Shown piece after piece: positions 17,068 to 25,677 of a stretch of DNA of 64,000 nt (position 1 is the stretch's first letter; each line of letters begins with the position of its first letter). Made by a program: the position numbers and the translations under genes. Source of the DNA: Sphingopyxis sp. OAS728 (GTDB lineage Bacteria; Pseudomonadota; Alphaproteobacteria; Sphingomonadales; Sphingomonadaceae); contig NZ_JADBDT010000001.1 of assembly GCF_014873485.1 (NCBI RefSeq), positions 4,210,501 through 4,274,500 on the forward strand, in the 5' to 3' direction. The notes below the pieces were generated by a model. That model ran no database searches and was not told where the DNA came from. It saw nothing but the letters and a program-made list of their open reading frames with translations.

Positions 17068-17409
17068 CATGGCCCTCCGGTCGTCGCTGATCATGGCCCC
17101 GCCATCCACTCGCAACGGCGGCGGGTTGGCGACGCGATGATAAGCGGCGTTAAAAGCGCGGTGAACACGGCCGCCGAATGAATATCGGTTGCCCGAATGA
17201 CCATGCGGAGACCAACCGCACGGTGGGCGTCGGTGTGATCGGCTCTTCGAATGGCTTTCGGGACGTTCTGGCCGTGCCTGCGATGATGCGGTCTGGCCGG
17301 GCAGCGGCGGCCTGAAAATCAGAGGACGGCGCGAGAGGGACCAGTCTGCCCGCGCCGCCCTCATAATGCCGTGCGCAGTTGTGGGGACGCGCGGCACTTT
17401 GGAAAATTC
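17068..17409. other. Intergenic stretch between the serine hydrolase and sciP
   Basis: The two flanking genes converge here. No convincing gene, strong terminator or repeat is seen in these 342 bases. Confidence 0.3.
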
Positions 17410-17682
17410 CTATCGCTTTCGATCTCGCCGCATCTTCGTGACACGCAGGCCAGCAATGCCCGCGCGTGCGAGCGAGCGCCGCCAACTATCGAGTTCTTCC
17501 TGGCTGAGCTGGTACCTCCGGCAGGCGTCCTCGAGATCAAGGAGCCCTCCGTCGATCGCAGCAAGGACGTCGGCCTTGCGCCGGGCGACCCAGTGGGTCG
17601 TGGATGTTGCTGGCAGGTCCGCGATCGTAATCGGGCCCGTCGCGCCAGCAACCGATGTCGGTCTTGTTACCAATTCGAGCAC
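17410..17682 (-). CDS. sciP: SciP-like CtrA inhibitor (DUF1153)
   Basis: A 90-residue helix-turn-helix protein of the DUF1153 family. In Caulobacter, SciP binds CtrA and DNA and represses CtrA-activated genes in G1. The family core is present: HWVARRKADVLAAIDGGLLD near residues 30-49, ACRRYQLSQEELDSWRR near 53-69, and AGIAGLRVTKM near 73-83. A GTG start at 17682 follows GGAGAG by 6 bases. It stands alone on the minus strand. This gene supports the alphaproteobacterial origin of the window. Confidence 0.9.
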   Translation of the reverse strand: MLELVTRPTSVAGATGPITIADLPATSTTHWVARRKADVLAAIDGGLLDLEDACRRYQLSQEELDSWRRSLARAGIAGLRVTKMRRDRKR

Positions 17683-17725
17683 CGCGAACTCTCCATTCGC
17701 GCGGCTGGCGCCGCTTGATGTGCCC

Positions 17726-17746
17726 CCCGCGCAAAATATGCGCGGG
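17726..17746. other. Hairpin upstream of sciP
   Basis: CCCGCGCA-AAATA-TGCGCGGG is a perfect 8-bp stem 44-64 bases upstream of the sciP start and 77 bases after the CHAT gene end. No T tract follows on the minus strand. It could be an operator for sciP or a weak 3' structure of the CHAT mRNA. Confidence 0.35.
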
Positions 17747-17822
17747 CGAGGTTAACGGAATCTTGCCAAATGCCGGCGTTTGCGACCAGCGGTTGACCGC
17801 GGCGGGTCAGATTGTCACCGGG

Positions 17823-20231
17823 TCAGCGGCCCGCATCTCCGATCAATGAAAAGGGCGCCCAGGCGCTCGGATGCGACCAGCTTTTGAGATAGGGATCGTC
17901 GCGGGTGTCACCGCGGATCTCCCGCTCGACGCGTTGTAGCGCTTCCGCGCGCGACAGGCCCGGATGGGCGCGCAATATCTCGAACAGGCGAACGGTGAGA
18001 ACGGCTGCCACATCGTCGCGGACCGGCCAGTGCGAGGCGAGCAGGCTCTCCGATCCTGCAAAGAAGAAGGCTCTTGCGAGGCCGGAAAGGCCGGGCGCTC
18101 CGGCCCGGCCATCGCCCGCCGCGGTGTTGCAAGCCGACAGGATGACCCACCCCGCACCGGCGTGAAGCGCCGCCACCTCGCTCGCGGTTAGATAGCCATC
18201 GTCGGCGGGGCTGGCAGCGGTTGGAGGCGTGAACACGAGTCCCGGTTCGCCGATGTCGCCGACCTCGCCCGCGACAAGGCCGTGCGTGGCGAGAAAGAGC
18301 ACCGATGCCGATGCGAGGTCGGCCGCCTTCACATTGGTCTCGGTCGCGGCACCGGCCAGGAACAGCTTCGTCTTGCCGGGACCAACGAGCGCCTCCATTG
18401 CTTTCAGTTCCTTCTCGGTCCCGGGAAGCCGCGCCAGGCGGCGGAGCGCTGCGGGATCGGCAAGTCCGGCCTCGCCGCTTGATGCCCGCCAGATGCTGCT
18501 GGCGTTCGGCGGGCCGCCGCGCGCTGTGCGAACGCGTCCTTCGACGCCGCGCGTGGCAGCATTTCCCTCGAGCAAGGGATCGCCGAAACCGATCATGCTG
18601 GTTCCCGGGCCCGTAGCGCCGCGGCGTGCAACCGTCCGGAGGAGCTGAAGCGACTGGAGCGAGGGAAGCTGGACGATCGCCGCCGTGTCCGCGAACCAGG
18701 GCGTTGCGCGCAGGATCGCAGGGTCGCCGTCGGAGCCCGCCGGTCTCTCGGTAACGAGAATGCCGAGCGGCAGCGAGGAAATCGAACCGGTCGCCGACGT
18801 GAAGAGATGCCGCTTGCCGGAAAGCGCCTGGGCGACGGGAGCAATCAACGCTTCGTAGAGGCGAAAGGCCGTCCCGCGATCGAACGGAAAGTCGCCTTCG
18901 CCTTCGGCGGACCAGCGCTCCTCTTCTTCCGGCGTAACCTCGATATTCGCGCCGACGTCCCAGAGCAGGCGGCGAACATGGCCGGCAAGCTCCGTCTCGG
19001 TCATCGCGGAGCGATGCCACTCGATGCTCTCGCGCGTCAGAACAAGGCTGTGCGTACCGCGCGGCGTCGGCACGATCATCAAAAAAGCCTCGTCGTCGGC
19101 CAGCAAGGCCCGGGCCGAGGGCTCGTCCAGCAGTGCCGGCTTGACCAGTTCGAAATAGCCGGGCGTCGCCGCCGTCAGCCGCGCGTCGATCGCCTCGAGC
19201 TCGGCATTTGCGCTGCCGATCTCCTGCCAGAGCGCGCGGTCCGCCTCGCTGCCGGTCTTCATGCTCTCGCTTCTCGCAAAGAGCGCGCCGATTTCGGCGG
19301 CCTTGGCATCGCGATCCGCAGCCAGTCCGGCGGCGCCCGACGCCGCCGCCGCGCGTGTCGCCGCCGAGCGCGCCAGCGCGCGCGACGTGCGGCCGGCCAT
19401 GATGTCCTGGAGAATGAGGAGAGCATCGGATCTCGCCGACGGGTCCGTCCCGGCGGCCTCCCAAAGCGCATCGGCGTAAAGGCGCGACCATTCGGCGAAT
19501 GTCTCTTCGCCTGTGTGGGTGGACGGGTCTCGCTCGGCAAGCTCGACCATCTGCTCGTCGAGCACGCCGACGCCGAAGCCGCGCCGGTAGGCGAGGGAGG
19601 ACGCCGCGGCGATACGCGCCGAGGGAAGCGCGGCGGCGGCATCGCCGCCATGGATCGCCAGCCTGGCATGCGCGGCGGCCGCCATGCCAAGCGCCTTGCC
19701 CTCGACCGTGCGGCCGCGGGGCACGTTGTGCTCGGCCGCGTCGGTCAGGCTTGTGCCGCTCGGCCAAGCTGCCAGCACGTCGGCCAGGATCTTCACGGCA
19801 TCGGGTCCGCGGCCGTCTTCGGCGAGGGAATGCGCGAGCGCGCGTACGGCATAAAGCGTGTCGCTCGAACGATCGCCCTGAAGCTTGCGGCGGATCGCGA
19901 GCGCGCGCGTGCGCAGCGCCGCATCCTCTCGCCATCGCTTCTCGGAATAATATTCGAATGCGAGGAGCTGGAGGGCATCGGCATGCGCAATGCTCTCCTC
20001 GCCATGATATTCGGCTATGATCCCGGCACGTTCGGTGAGCAGGGCGATGCGCGCCGACTTGTCGCTATAGGGCGTCGCGCTCTGTCGCCGCTTGATGTCC
20101 GCGATACGCTTGTCGAACTCGGCTTTGCGGTCATCGTCCTGCGCTTGCGGCGATTGCGCTCTGACAAGCGGCGCGTAGGTCAAGCCGGTCAAGCAGCTTA
20201 TCGCCGCAATCATTCCGAAAATCTTGCGCAT
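17823..20231 (-). CDS. Exported CHAT-domain protein with TPR-like helices
   Basis: An 802-residue protein. A signal peptide (MRKIFGMIAAISCLTGLTYA) is followed by helical TPR-like repeats to about residue 330 (for example DALQLLAFEYYSEKRWREDA). A C-terminal CHAT caspase-like protease domain lies at about 530-800. The catalytic His is in LFLATHGLVAGE near residue 662 and the catalytic Cys in WVILSACNTAAGDG near 717, followed by LARAFFFAGSESLLASHWPV. Both catalytic residues are present, so the protease should be active. The start at 20231 was preferred to 20237 because it leaves a better gap to GGGGG. An exported CHAT protein is unlike the cytoplasmic CHAT effectors of gasdermin or Craspase systems; the substrate is unknown. 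Confidence 0.88.
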   Translation of the reverse strand: MRKIFGMIAAISCLTGLTYAPLVRAQSPQAQDDDRKAEFDKRIADIKRRQSATPYSDKSARIALLTERAGIIAEYHGEESIAHADALQLLAFEYYSEKRWREDAALRTRALAIRRKLQGDRSSDTLYAVRALAHSLAEDGRGPDAVKILADVLAAWPSGTSLTDAAEHNVPRGRTVEGKALGMAAAAHARLAIHGGDAAAALPSARIAAASSLAYRRGFGVGVLDEQMVELAERDPSTHTGEETFAEWSRLYADALWEAAGTDPSARSDALLILQDIMAGRTSRALARSAATRAAAASGAAGLAADRDAKAAEIGALFARSESMKTGSEADRALWQEIGSANAELEAIDARLTAATPGYFELVKPALLDEPSARALLADDEAFLMIVPTPRGTHSLVLTRESIEWHRSAMTETELAGHVRRLLWDVGANIEVTPEEEERWSAEGEGDFPFDRGTAFRLYEALIAPVAQALSGKRHLFTSATGSISSLPLGILVTERPAGSDGDPAILRATPWFADTAAIVQLPSLQSLQLLRTVARRGATGPGTSMIGFGDPLLEGNAATRGVEGRVRTARGGPPNASSIWRASSGEAGLADPAALRRLARLPGTEKELKAMEALVGPGKTKLFLAGAATETNVKAADLASASVLFLATHGLVAGEVGDIGEPGLVFTPPTAASPADDGYLTASEVAALHAGAGWVILSACNTAAGDGRAGAPGLSGLARAFFFAGSESLLASHWPVRDDVAAVLTVRLFEILRAHPGLSRAEALQRVEREIRGDTRDDPYLKSWSHPSAWAPFSLIGDAGR

Positions 20232-20289
20232 CGCCATCCGCCCCCGCTGATCCTAAGTCAGCTAGCCGCTCGTCGCCGGAACGGCAATG

Positions 20290-20435
20290 CGGCGGCGGCG
20301 ATTTGGCGTTTCCGTCCAATCGCTTTCCGGACCCTCGCCCTAACAGCGCCCCGCGACCCAGGAGAGCTCGACCTTGCGAGAGGCGAATTCTTCATCTGGC
20401 GCCCGCCCGGATTGTTCCGGGCGGGCGCTTTTTTT
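20290..20435 (+). ncRNA. Candidate small RNA ending in a strong terminator
   Basis: A textbook terminator at 20399-20435 faces right, but no plus-strand gene lies upstream: the CHAT gene is on the other strand and starts at 20231. A short non-coding transcript ending there would explain it. The 5' end is a guess; I could not identify a clear promoter, and the open frame overlapping it has no ribosome site. The rest of 20232-20683 holds no other gene. Confidence 0.35.
20399..20435 (+). terminator. Strong orphan Rho-independent terminator
   Basis: Perfect 13-bp stem GCGCCCGCCCGGA / TCCGGGCGGGCGC with loop TTGT, followed by seven T residues. No T tract exists on the other strand, so it works rightward only. 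Confidence 0.88.
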
Positions 20436-20683
20436 GGGGGCGGGTGGCAGCGATGCAGCGGAAGCATGCGCCGACTGGGCTTCGCGAACGCCGGGCAGGA
20501 TACGCGCTGTGGTTTCAGCCCGTCCAATCATCTCGTTCGTGCTGGGCAAGGCGTCCCGGCGCTTAATTCACAACTGCAGCGCCGCAGGCGGTTTTTCAAA
20601 AAGGGAGAGATGGCCGGCTCCTCCGTGGGAACTGCGAGACCGGGGGAGCGTTCGGGCTGAACGGCTATCTCGGGACGCACGCT

Positions 20684-21484
20684 ATGAACAGATTTCGGCG
20701 GCTGGAAACTTTCGCGCGCACCGGATGGTTCGCTCGCGGCGTCGTCTACTGCTTGCTCGCCTATATCGCGATCGGCGGCTCCGGCGCTTCCGACCCCAGT
20801 CCCCAAGCCGTATTCCGATCTGTGCGCGACATGCCAGGCGGACCGATCCTGCTGTCCCTGCTTGCAATGGGGTTGGCGTTATATGGGGCGTATCGTCTCT
20901 ACGGTGCCGCGCTCGACAGTGAACAGAAGGGAGACCGTGCGAAGGGCATCGCGATCCGCATCGGCTGTGCCGCGAGCGGCATAGCGCATTTTCTGCTCGC
21001 CTGGGCCGCGCTTCGGCTTGCGACCGGCGGAACCAGCGGAGGTGAGGGTGAGCGTGAGAAGGCGGCGGCCGGCATGCTGCTCGATATACCCTTGGGCGGC
21101 GCGCTGCTCGGTCTCATCGGTGCCGCTTTCCTGGCAGCTGCCGCGCATCAGATCATCAAAGCCTGGACCACCGAGTTCGCGGCCGATCTCGATCCGCAGG
21201 CGCCCGCCTGGGCCGTCCCTGTGGGCCGCGCGGGCTTGGCGGCAAGGGCGGTCGTTTTCGCCGTGATCGGTACATCGCTCGTTCGCGCGGGCTGGTTCGG
21301 GGCAGCGGGCGAGGTCAAGGGACTGGGGGACGCGCTGTCATCGCTCACCGACAATCCCACCCTCTATCTTCTTGTCGCCGCGGGCCTGTTTCTCTTCGGC
21401 GTGCACAGTTTTGTCGAGGCGCGGTGGCGCCGCATTCACGACGAGGATATGGTTGCGCGTCTCGCCTCGGCGCGGCGCCGATAG
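20684..21484 (+). CDS. DUF1206 membrane protein
   Basis: A 266-residue integral membrane protein made of three tandem two-helix repeats, the DUF1206 architecture. Each repeat begins with an amphipathic R-x-G-x-x-A-R-G-x-V segment: ARTGWFARGVVYCLLAYIAI, then IRIGCAASGIAHFLLAWAAL, then GRAGLAARAVVFAVIGTSLV. Each pairs with a second helix (LLSLLAMGLALYGAYRLY, LGLIGAAFLAAAAHQIIKAW, YLLVAAGLFLFGVHSFVEAR). Function is unknown; members are often stress-associated. ATG at 20684 has no strong ribosome site. Confidence 0.88.
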   Translation: MNRFRRLETFARTGWFARGVVYCLLAYIAIGGSGASDPSPQAVFRSVRDMPGGPILLSLLAMGLALYGAYRLYGAALDSEQKGDRAKGIAIRIGCAASGIAHFLLAWAALRLATGGTSGGEGEREKAAAGMLLDIPLGGALLGLIGAAFLAAAAHQIIKAWTTEFAADLDPQAPAWAVPVGRAGLAARAVVFAVIGTSLVRAGWFGAAGEVKGLGDALSSLTDNPTLYLLVAAGLFLFGVHSFVEARWRRIHDEDMVARLASARRR

Positions 21485-21751
21485 TCCGGCTAGTCCGCGA
21501 GGTCGGATGTTCTGTTCTCAGCACATGGCACGCGGGATGGCACGCTCTGGTCGTCACCGCGCTTTGACCTTCAACTCCAATTATTTTTGCTGGCCTGCGA
21601 AGCCGCAGGATGGTGAAAAGTCGCGCGAGCGCGCTCGCTGTCTTCATGACCCCGATCGCCGATTGGCGGGTTCAAATCCGATGATGCGGATCTCGTCGCA
21701 ACCGATTGGCCCGCGCGGCGTTAGGGGCTTGGACAACAAGGGAGAGCCAAG

Positions 21752-22027
21752 ATGAAGAAGATGATTATCCTGTTCGCGGCAGCGTCGGCGTTGAGCCTTG
21801 CAGCATGCCAGAGCCCTGCGGCCGACAAGGTCGAGGACCAGGCCGAAGCGAAGGCGGAAGCGATCGACGACCAGGCCGATGCGATGCCCGACGGCCCGGC
21901 GAAGGAAGCCATGGAGCAGAAGGCGGACGTCGTCGAAGAGCAGGGCGAGGAAAAGGCCAACGCGATGGACGACAATGGCGAAATCGCGCCGTCGGAAAGC
22001 GGCGTCGGCGATACCCAGAAGAAATAA
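21752..22027 (+). CDS. Small acidic lipoprotein
   Basis: A 91-residue precursor. The lipobox LSLAAC puts the lipidated cysteine at residue 19, after a signal MKKMIILFAAASALSLAA. The mature part is charged, low-complexity and helical with heptad-like repeats of KVEDQAEAKAEAIDDQADAM, similar to small Lpp-like or YtxH-like envelope proteins. GGGAGAG lies about 7 bases before the ATG. A terminator follows at 22056. Confidence 0.75.
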   Translation: MKKMIILFAAASALSLAACQSPAADKVEDQAEAKAEAIDDQADAMPDGPAKEAMEQKADVVEEQGEEKANAMDDNGEIAPSESGVGDTQKK

Positions 22028-22055
22028 GTCTGCCTCCCCTAAAGGGCAGGGTGGA

Positions 22056-22079
22056 GGGCGCCGGGTTCCGGCGCCCTTT
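22056..22079 (+). terminator. Terminator after the small lipoprotein gene
   Basis: Perfect 9-bp stem GGGCGCCGG / CCGGCGCCC with loop GTT, followed by TTTG. The T tract is short. Confidence 0.65.
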
Positions 22080-22270
22080 GTCGTATGGGAGGTGCGGGGC
22101 GCGTGCTGCCCTGTGTATACCGTCCTTCTCACGGGCTTTGCCGCGCAGCAGCTATGAGTAATGCGGGAGCGATATAAATCGAATAACCTTCCTCGATTTG
22201 CGGGGTCCACCCGCAACTATGCCATGCCTCGATCATTTCTCCAGTGCGGGGATAAGAGAAAGGGACTGCA

Positions 22271-22765
22271 ATGAAACCCACCGATACCGACGCCACCCAC
22301 ATTCTTGCGGCCGACCACCGGACGGTCGAAGGCCTGTTCGAAGAATTCGAAAAGGCGACGAGCAAGGACCGGAAGGCGAAGCTCGCCGAGACGATCTGCA
22401 CCGAACTCAAGATCCATGCACAGATCGAGGAAGAGGTCTTCTATCCGGCGCTGAAGGGCAAGATCGACGACGACCTCTTGAAGGAAGCCTATGTCGAACA
22501 TGACGGCGCGAAGGTGCTGATCAACGACATCGTCGCCTCGGGGCCCGAAGACGAGTTTTTCGAGGCAAAAGTCACGGTGTTGTCCGAAGAGATCAAGCAT
22601 CATGTGAAGGAAGAAGAAAAGCAGCACGACAATATGTTCCAGCAGGCACGCGCCGCCGATGTCGACCTCGACGCGCTCGGCCAGGCGATGCTCGCGCGGA
22701 AGGAAGAATTGAAGAAGCAGGCCGAGACGGCCGGGCTTCCGCCCGCCGAGCTCGTGACGATGTGA
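22271..22765 (+). CDS. Hemerythrin HHE-domain protein
   Basis: A 164-residue four-helix di-iron protein of the hemerythrin HHE family. Ligand-type residues are seen in ILAADHRTVEGLFEEFE (His16), ELKIHAQIEEEVFYPAL (His49, Glu53), AYVEHDGAKVLINDI (His77) and EIKHHVKEEEKQHDNMF (His109/110, Glu114). It probably binds oxygen, NO or peroxide, or acts in iron handling and redox protection. AAAGGGA lies 5 bases before the ATG at 22271. The next gene (CinA) starts 3 bases after the stop. Confidence 0.9.
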   Translation: MKPTDTDATHILAADHRTVEGLFEEFEKATSKDRKAKLAETICTELKIHAQIEEEVFYPALKGKIDDDLLKEAYVEHDGAKVLINDIVASGPEDEFFEAKVTVLSEEIKHHVKEEEKQHDNMFQQARAADVDLDALGQAMLARKEELKKQAETAGLPPAELVTM

Positions 22766-22768
22766 GCC

Positions 22769-23248
22769 ATGCCATCGCTGATCGACGAGCGTCTCGATCG
22801 GCTCGCCGCAGCGCTTGAAGGCAGCAAGCTGCGGTTCGCCACCGCCGAAAGCTGTACCGCGGGGCAACTCGCGGCGGCTCTCGGCGGCCATGCCGCGCTC
22901 GGATCGCATCTTGAGCGCGGCTATGTCGTCTATTCGGTGGACGCCAAATGCGAGACGCTCGGGATCGAGCGAGCCCAAGCCGAGCGATGCGGCGGCGTGA
23001 CCATGGAAGTGACCGCCGAACTTGCATCTGCGGCACTAAGGGAAAGCCGCGCCGACATCGCGATCGCGATCACCGGCTTTTGCGGGCCGCAGGAAGATGA
23101 CGAGGAGGTTGGTCTCGTTCACATCGCCTGGCGCGGCGAGGGCCGCGGCGGCGAGACGACCTTTCATTTCGGCGATATCGGCAGGCGGCAGGTCCTGGAT
23201 AGGGCGGTGGCCGAGGCCATCGATCTGATGGAGAAGATCGCCGCCTAG
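22769..23248 (+). CDS. pncC: CinA-family nicotinamide-nucleotide amidase
   Basis: A 159-residue, single-domain CinA C-terminal homologue. Such enzymes deamidate nicotinamide mononucleotide to nicotinate mononucleotide in NAD recycling. The nucleophile serine is in FATAESCTAGQLAAALG near residue 28. Further family motifs are ERGYVVYSVDAKCETLGI near 49-66 and IAIAITGFCGPQ near 93-104; the usual S-N-E-A-K reads S-V-D-A-K here. It lies 3 bases after the hemerythrin stop, so the pair is probably one operon. The N-terminal COG1058 domain is absent, as in PncC-type proteins. Confidence 0.85.
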   Translation: MPSLIDERLDRLAAALEGSKLRFATAESCTAGQLAAALGGHAALGSHLERGYVVYSVDAKCETLGIERAQAERCGGVTMEVTAELASAALRESRADIAIAITGFCGPQEDDEEVGLVHIAWRGEGRGGETTFHFGDIGRRQVLDRAVAEAIDLMEKIAA

Positions 23249-23498
23249 TCCGGCTTCTTGCTTATGCTGTACGGTTAGCCTGCGCGCCGATCTCGCCGGT
23301 CGCCCCACGGGCGCGAGGCTCATGGTGACGACGGGCCGGAAGGTGGAGAACAGGGGAGGGGGCTGGTAAATTGACGCGCGCTTCCCCATCTTGGAACAAA
23401 GCCAAAACGCCAAGGGCTCGGACCGTGCGGCGCGCGGAATTGCGCGGCTAAGTCTTTGTGCGGATCTGTCATCCCCTTGAAAGAATGAGTCCTCTGAT

Positions 23499-24158
23499 TT
23501 GTCCAAAATCGTGAATGGTGCCAGCCTCCAGCCGCGTTCGGGCGGGGCGCCCAAAAACATTGTAGTGCTTCTCCATGGTTTCGGTTCGAGTGGCACCGAT
23601 ATGATCTCGCTCGCACCTCAATGGCAGGAGGCGCTTCCAGATACGCTCTTTCTGGCGCCGCATGCGCCGCAGCGCTGCGGCATGATGGCAAGGGGCTATC
23701 AATGGTGGGGCTTGTCGGGATTTGCGCCGTCTGCGCTCGCAGCGGGAGCTGCTCTCGCGGCCCCGGCGATCGACACGTTTATCGACCGCAAGCTCGCGCA
23801 ATATGGCCTGACCGACGAAAACCTTGCGCTGGTCGGGTTCAGTCAGGGCACGATGATGGCGCTCCACGTCGCGCTGCGCCGGCCGGGGCGGGTAGCTGCC
23901 GTCGTCGGCTATTCGGGCTTGCTGACCTCGGCGGCCGAACTCGCGCATCGGGATTTTTCGAAACCCCCGGTCTTACTCGTGCACGGAACCGCGGATCCGG
24001 TGGTTCCGGTGGCGGCACTTCATATGTCCGAGGCCGAGCTGAAGCGCCTTGGCGTCGAGGTCACGACGCACATCTCGCACGGCGTCGCGCACACGGTCGA
24101 TCCCGTCGGCTTGAAGCTTGGGCGCGATTTCGTGGCAGAGGCCTTCGCTCGCTCGTAG
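23499..24158 (+). CDS. Alpha/beta-hydrolase, phospholipase/carboxylesterase family
   Basis: A 219-residue esterase of the carboxylesterase/thioesterase (YpfH, APT1-like) type. The oxyanion loop is VVLLHGFGSSGTDM, the nucleophile elbow LVGFSQGTMMALH (Ser near residue 115), the aspartate is in LLVHGTADPVVPV, and the histidine in ISHGVAHTVDP. TTG at 23499 (MSKIVNGASLQP) gives the family N-terminus; a GTG at 23511 is possible. No strong ribosome site precedes either. Substrate is unknown. Confidence 0.85.
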   Translation: MSKIVNGASLQPRSGGAPKNIVVLLHGFGSSGTDMISLAPQWQEALPDTLFLAPHAPQRCGMMARGYQWWGLSGFAPSALAAGAALAAPAIDTFIDRKLAQYGLTDENLALVGFSQGTMMALHVALRRPGRVAAVVGYSGLLTSAAELAHRDFSKPPVLLVHGTADPVVPVAALHMSEAELKRLGVEVTTHISHGVAHTVDPVGLKLGRDFVAEAFARS

Positions 24159-24391
24159 CGATCCTGATCTGACACGAAAGGCTGCCGAGACGATCGAGGG
24201 ACCGGGCTGGCCGGGCTCTGGTCCGGTCGCGGCCGCCCCCACGCGTGCGAAAGCCGAAACTAGATACTGAAAATCGGCCGCTCCGCCGATAGCGTGATCG
24301 GAGTAATAGTCTCGAATTGAGAGCGATTCTTTGTCCGGTTTGGCCGGAAAGGGGTGTAAGTTCATCCGCGTGTTGCTAGACTGTTCCCCTG

Positions 24392-25321
24392 ATGCGAACC
24401 GGTCTCGATCACCTTCCTCCCCACAAGCAGCGCGAGCTCGAACGCGTGGTGCAGATCATCTTCGAAGAGTTCGACGACGCCATCTCGCGCGCCACGATGG
24501 GCTGGAAGAAGAAGGGCCGTATCTCGAAGATCATCCTCTACGGCAGCTATGCGCGCGGCGGCTGGGTTGACGAGCCGCACACGGCGAAGGGCTATCAATC
24601 GGATTACGACCTGCTCGTTCTCGTCAACGACAAGAGGCTCACCGACCGCGTCGAATATTGGTCGAAACTTGACGACCGGCTGAATCGCGAGTTCGGGATC
24701 ACCAAGACGCTTCGCACGCCCGTCAATTTTATCGTCCATGCTCTCGGCGAGATGAACGAAGGCTTGGCACAAGGACGCTACTTTTTCCTCGACGTGGCGC
24801 GCGACGGGATCGCGCTTTATGAAGCGCACGACAGCGAGTTCGCCGAGCCCAAACCGATGACGCCGCACGCGGCGCTCGATGCGGCGCGCGAGTATTTTGA
24901 TGAGTGGTGGTCCGCCTCAAAACGAAAGCTCAAGCTAAGCAACGATGCCATCGATCAGGGTTTCACGAATGAGGCTGCATTCCTGCTGCACCAAACCGTC
25001 GAGAGTCTTTACCACTGCGTTTTGCTTGTCCGAACCTTCTACACACCGCACATTCACAACCTCGCGTTTCTCCGCACGCAGGCCGAGGGAATGGACGCAC
25101 GCCTGATCGACGCTTGGCCGCGTGAGGCCAAAGTCGATCGCTCGCGGTTCGAGAAGCTCAAAGCAGCTTACATCAAGGCACGCTATTCGAAGCATTATCG
25201 GATCAGCGAAGAGGAGCTCTCTTGGCTCGGGGAGCGCGTCGAAAATCTGGCGGCAATCGTCGAGATGATTTGCCGCGAAAGGATCGCAGAACTCGAGGAG
25301 ACGGCGCGGGACGCGGGCTAG
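24392..25321 (+). CDS. Single-chain MNT nucleotidyltransferase-HEPN protein
   Basis: A 309-residue fusion. The N-terminal minimal nucleotidyltransferase has the signature GSYARG at residues 51-56 and the metal-binding pair Asp71 and Asp73 in QSDYDLLVLV. The C-terminal half is a HEPN domain (AAREYFDEWWSASKRKLKLS, then AAFLLHQTVESLYHCVLL), ending near YIKARYSKHYRISEEEL. In two-gene MNT/HEPN toxin-antitoxin systems the HEPN RNase is silenced by AMPylation or polyadenylylation. Here both are on one chain, so the regulation would be in cis. The canonical R-x4-6-H of HEPN RNases is not clearly present (R-Y-S-K-H), so RNase activity is doubtful. It marks the left edge of the defence-rich region. Confidence 0.8.
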   Translation: MRTGLDHLPPHKQRELERVVQIIFEEFDDAISRATMGWKKKGRISKIILYGSYARGGWVDEPHTAKGYQSDYDLLVLVNDKRLTDRVEYWSKLDDRLNREFGITKTLRTPVNFIVHALGEMNEGLAQGRYFFLDVARDGIALYEAHDSEFAEPKPMTPHAALDAAREYFDEWWSASKRKLKLSNDAIDQGFTNEAAFLLHQTVESLYHCVLLVRTFYTPHIHNLAFLRTQAEGMDARLIDAWPREAKVDRSRFEKLKAAYIKARYSKHYRISEEELSWLGERVENLAAIVEMICRERIAELEETARDAG

Positions 25322-25677
25322 GGTTTCGAGCGGCCGGTTTGCGCCTGACAATGGTCATTCAATTGGGAGCTGGCGTGAGCCCGAAAGCGGACGCTAGTAA
25401 TCGCCCCGTGAGCTGACAGATTCGAGAGGGGTCTCAGTCAAGTAGAGGGCGTGCAGAAGTTAGTTGAAGCAGACCTCCACTGCACGCAATTCGTAGCGAT
25501 CAGCTAAAAGCCACGCAGGCGAAGAGGGCCGCCTGATCCACCGAGCGACGGCCCGTGAATGAGTCCGATCCGGTGCGAACCCGTATTAAGCCTTGTAAGT
25601 AGCGATCAATTGCCCACACATTCCGTTAGCTTGGCGGCGCACTCGAACACGCGGCCGGTCCGGAGCAGGGGGATGAG
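25322..25677. other. Intergenic stretch before the SbcD-like gene
   Basis: 356 bases with no convincing gene. Slightly less GC-rich than its surroundings by eye, and presumably holds the promoter of the downstream five-gene run. No direct repeat or tRNA end marking an integration site was found. Confidence 0.3.

Noticed and set aside
21650..21705. GGTTCAAATCC, resembling a tRNA T-loop
   Set aside because: The flanks do not form an acceptor stem, anticodon arm or a proper T-stem, and no CCA end is present. At most a chance match.
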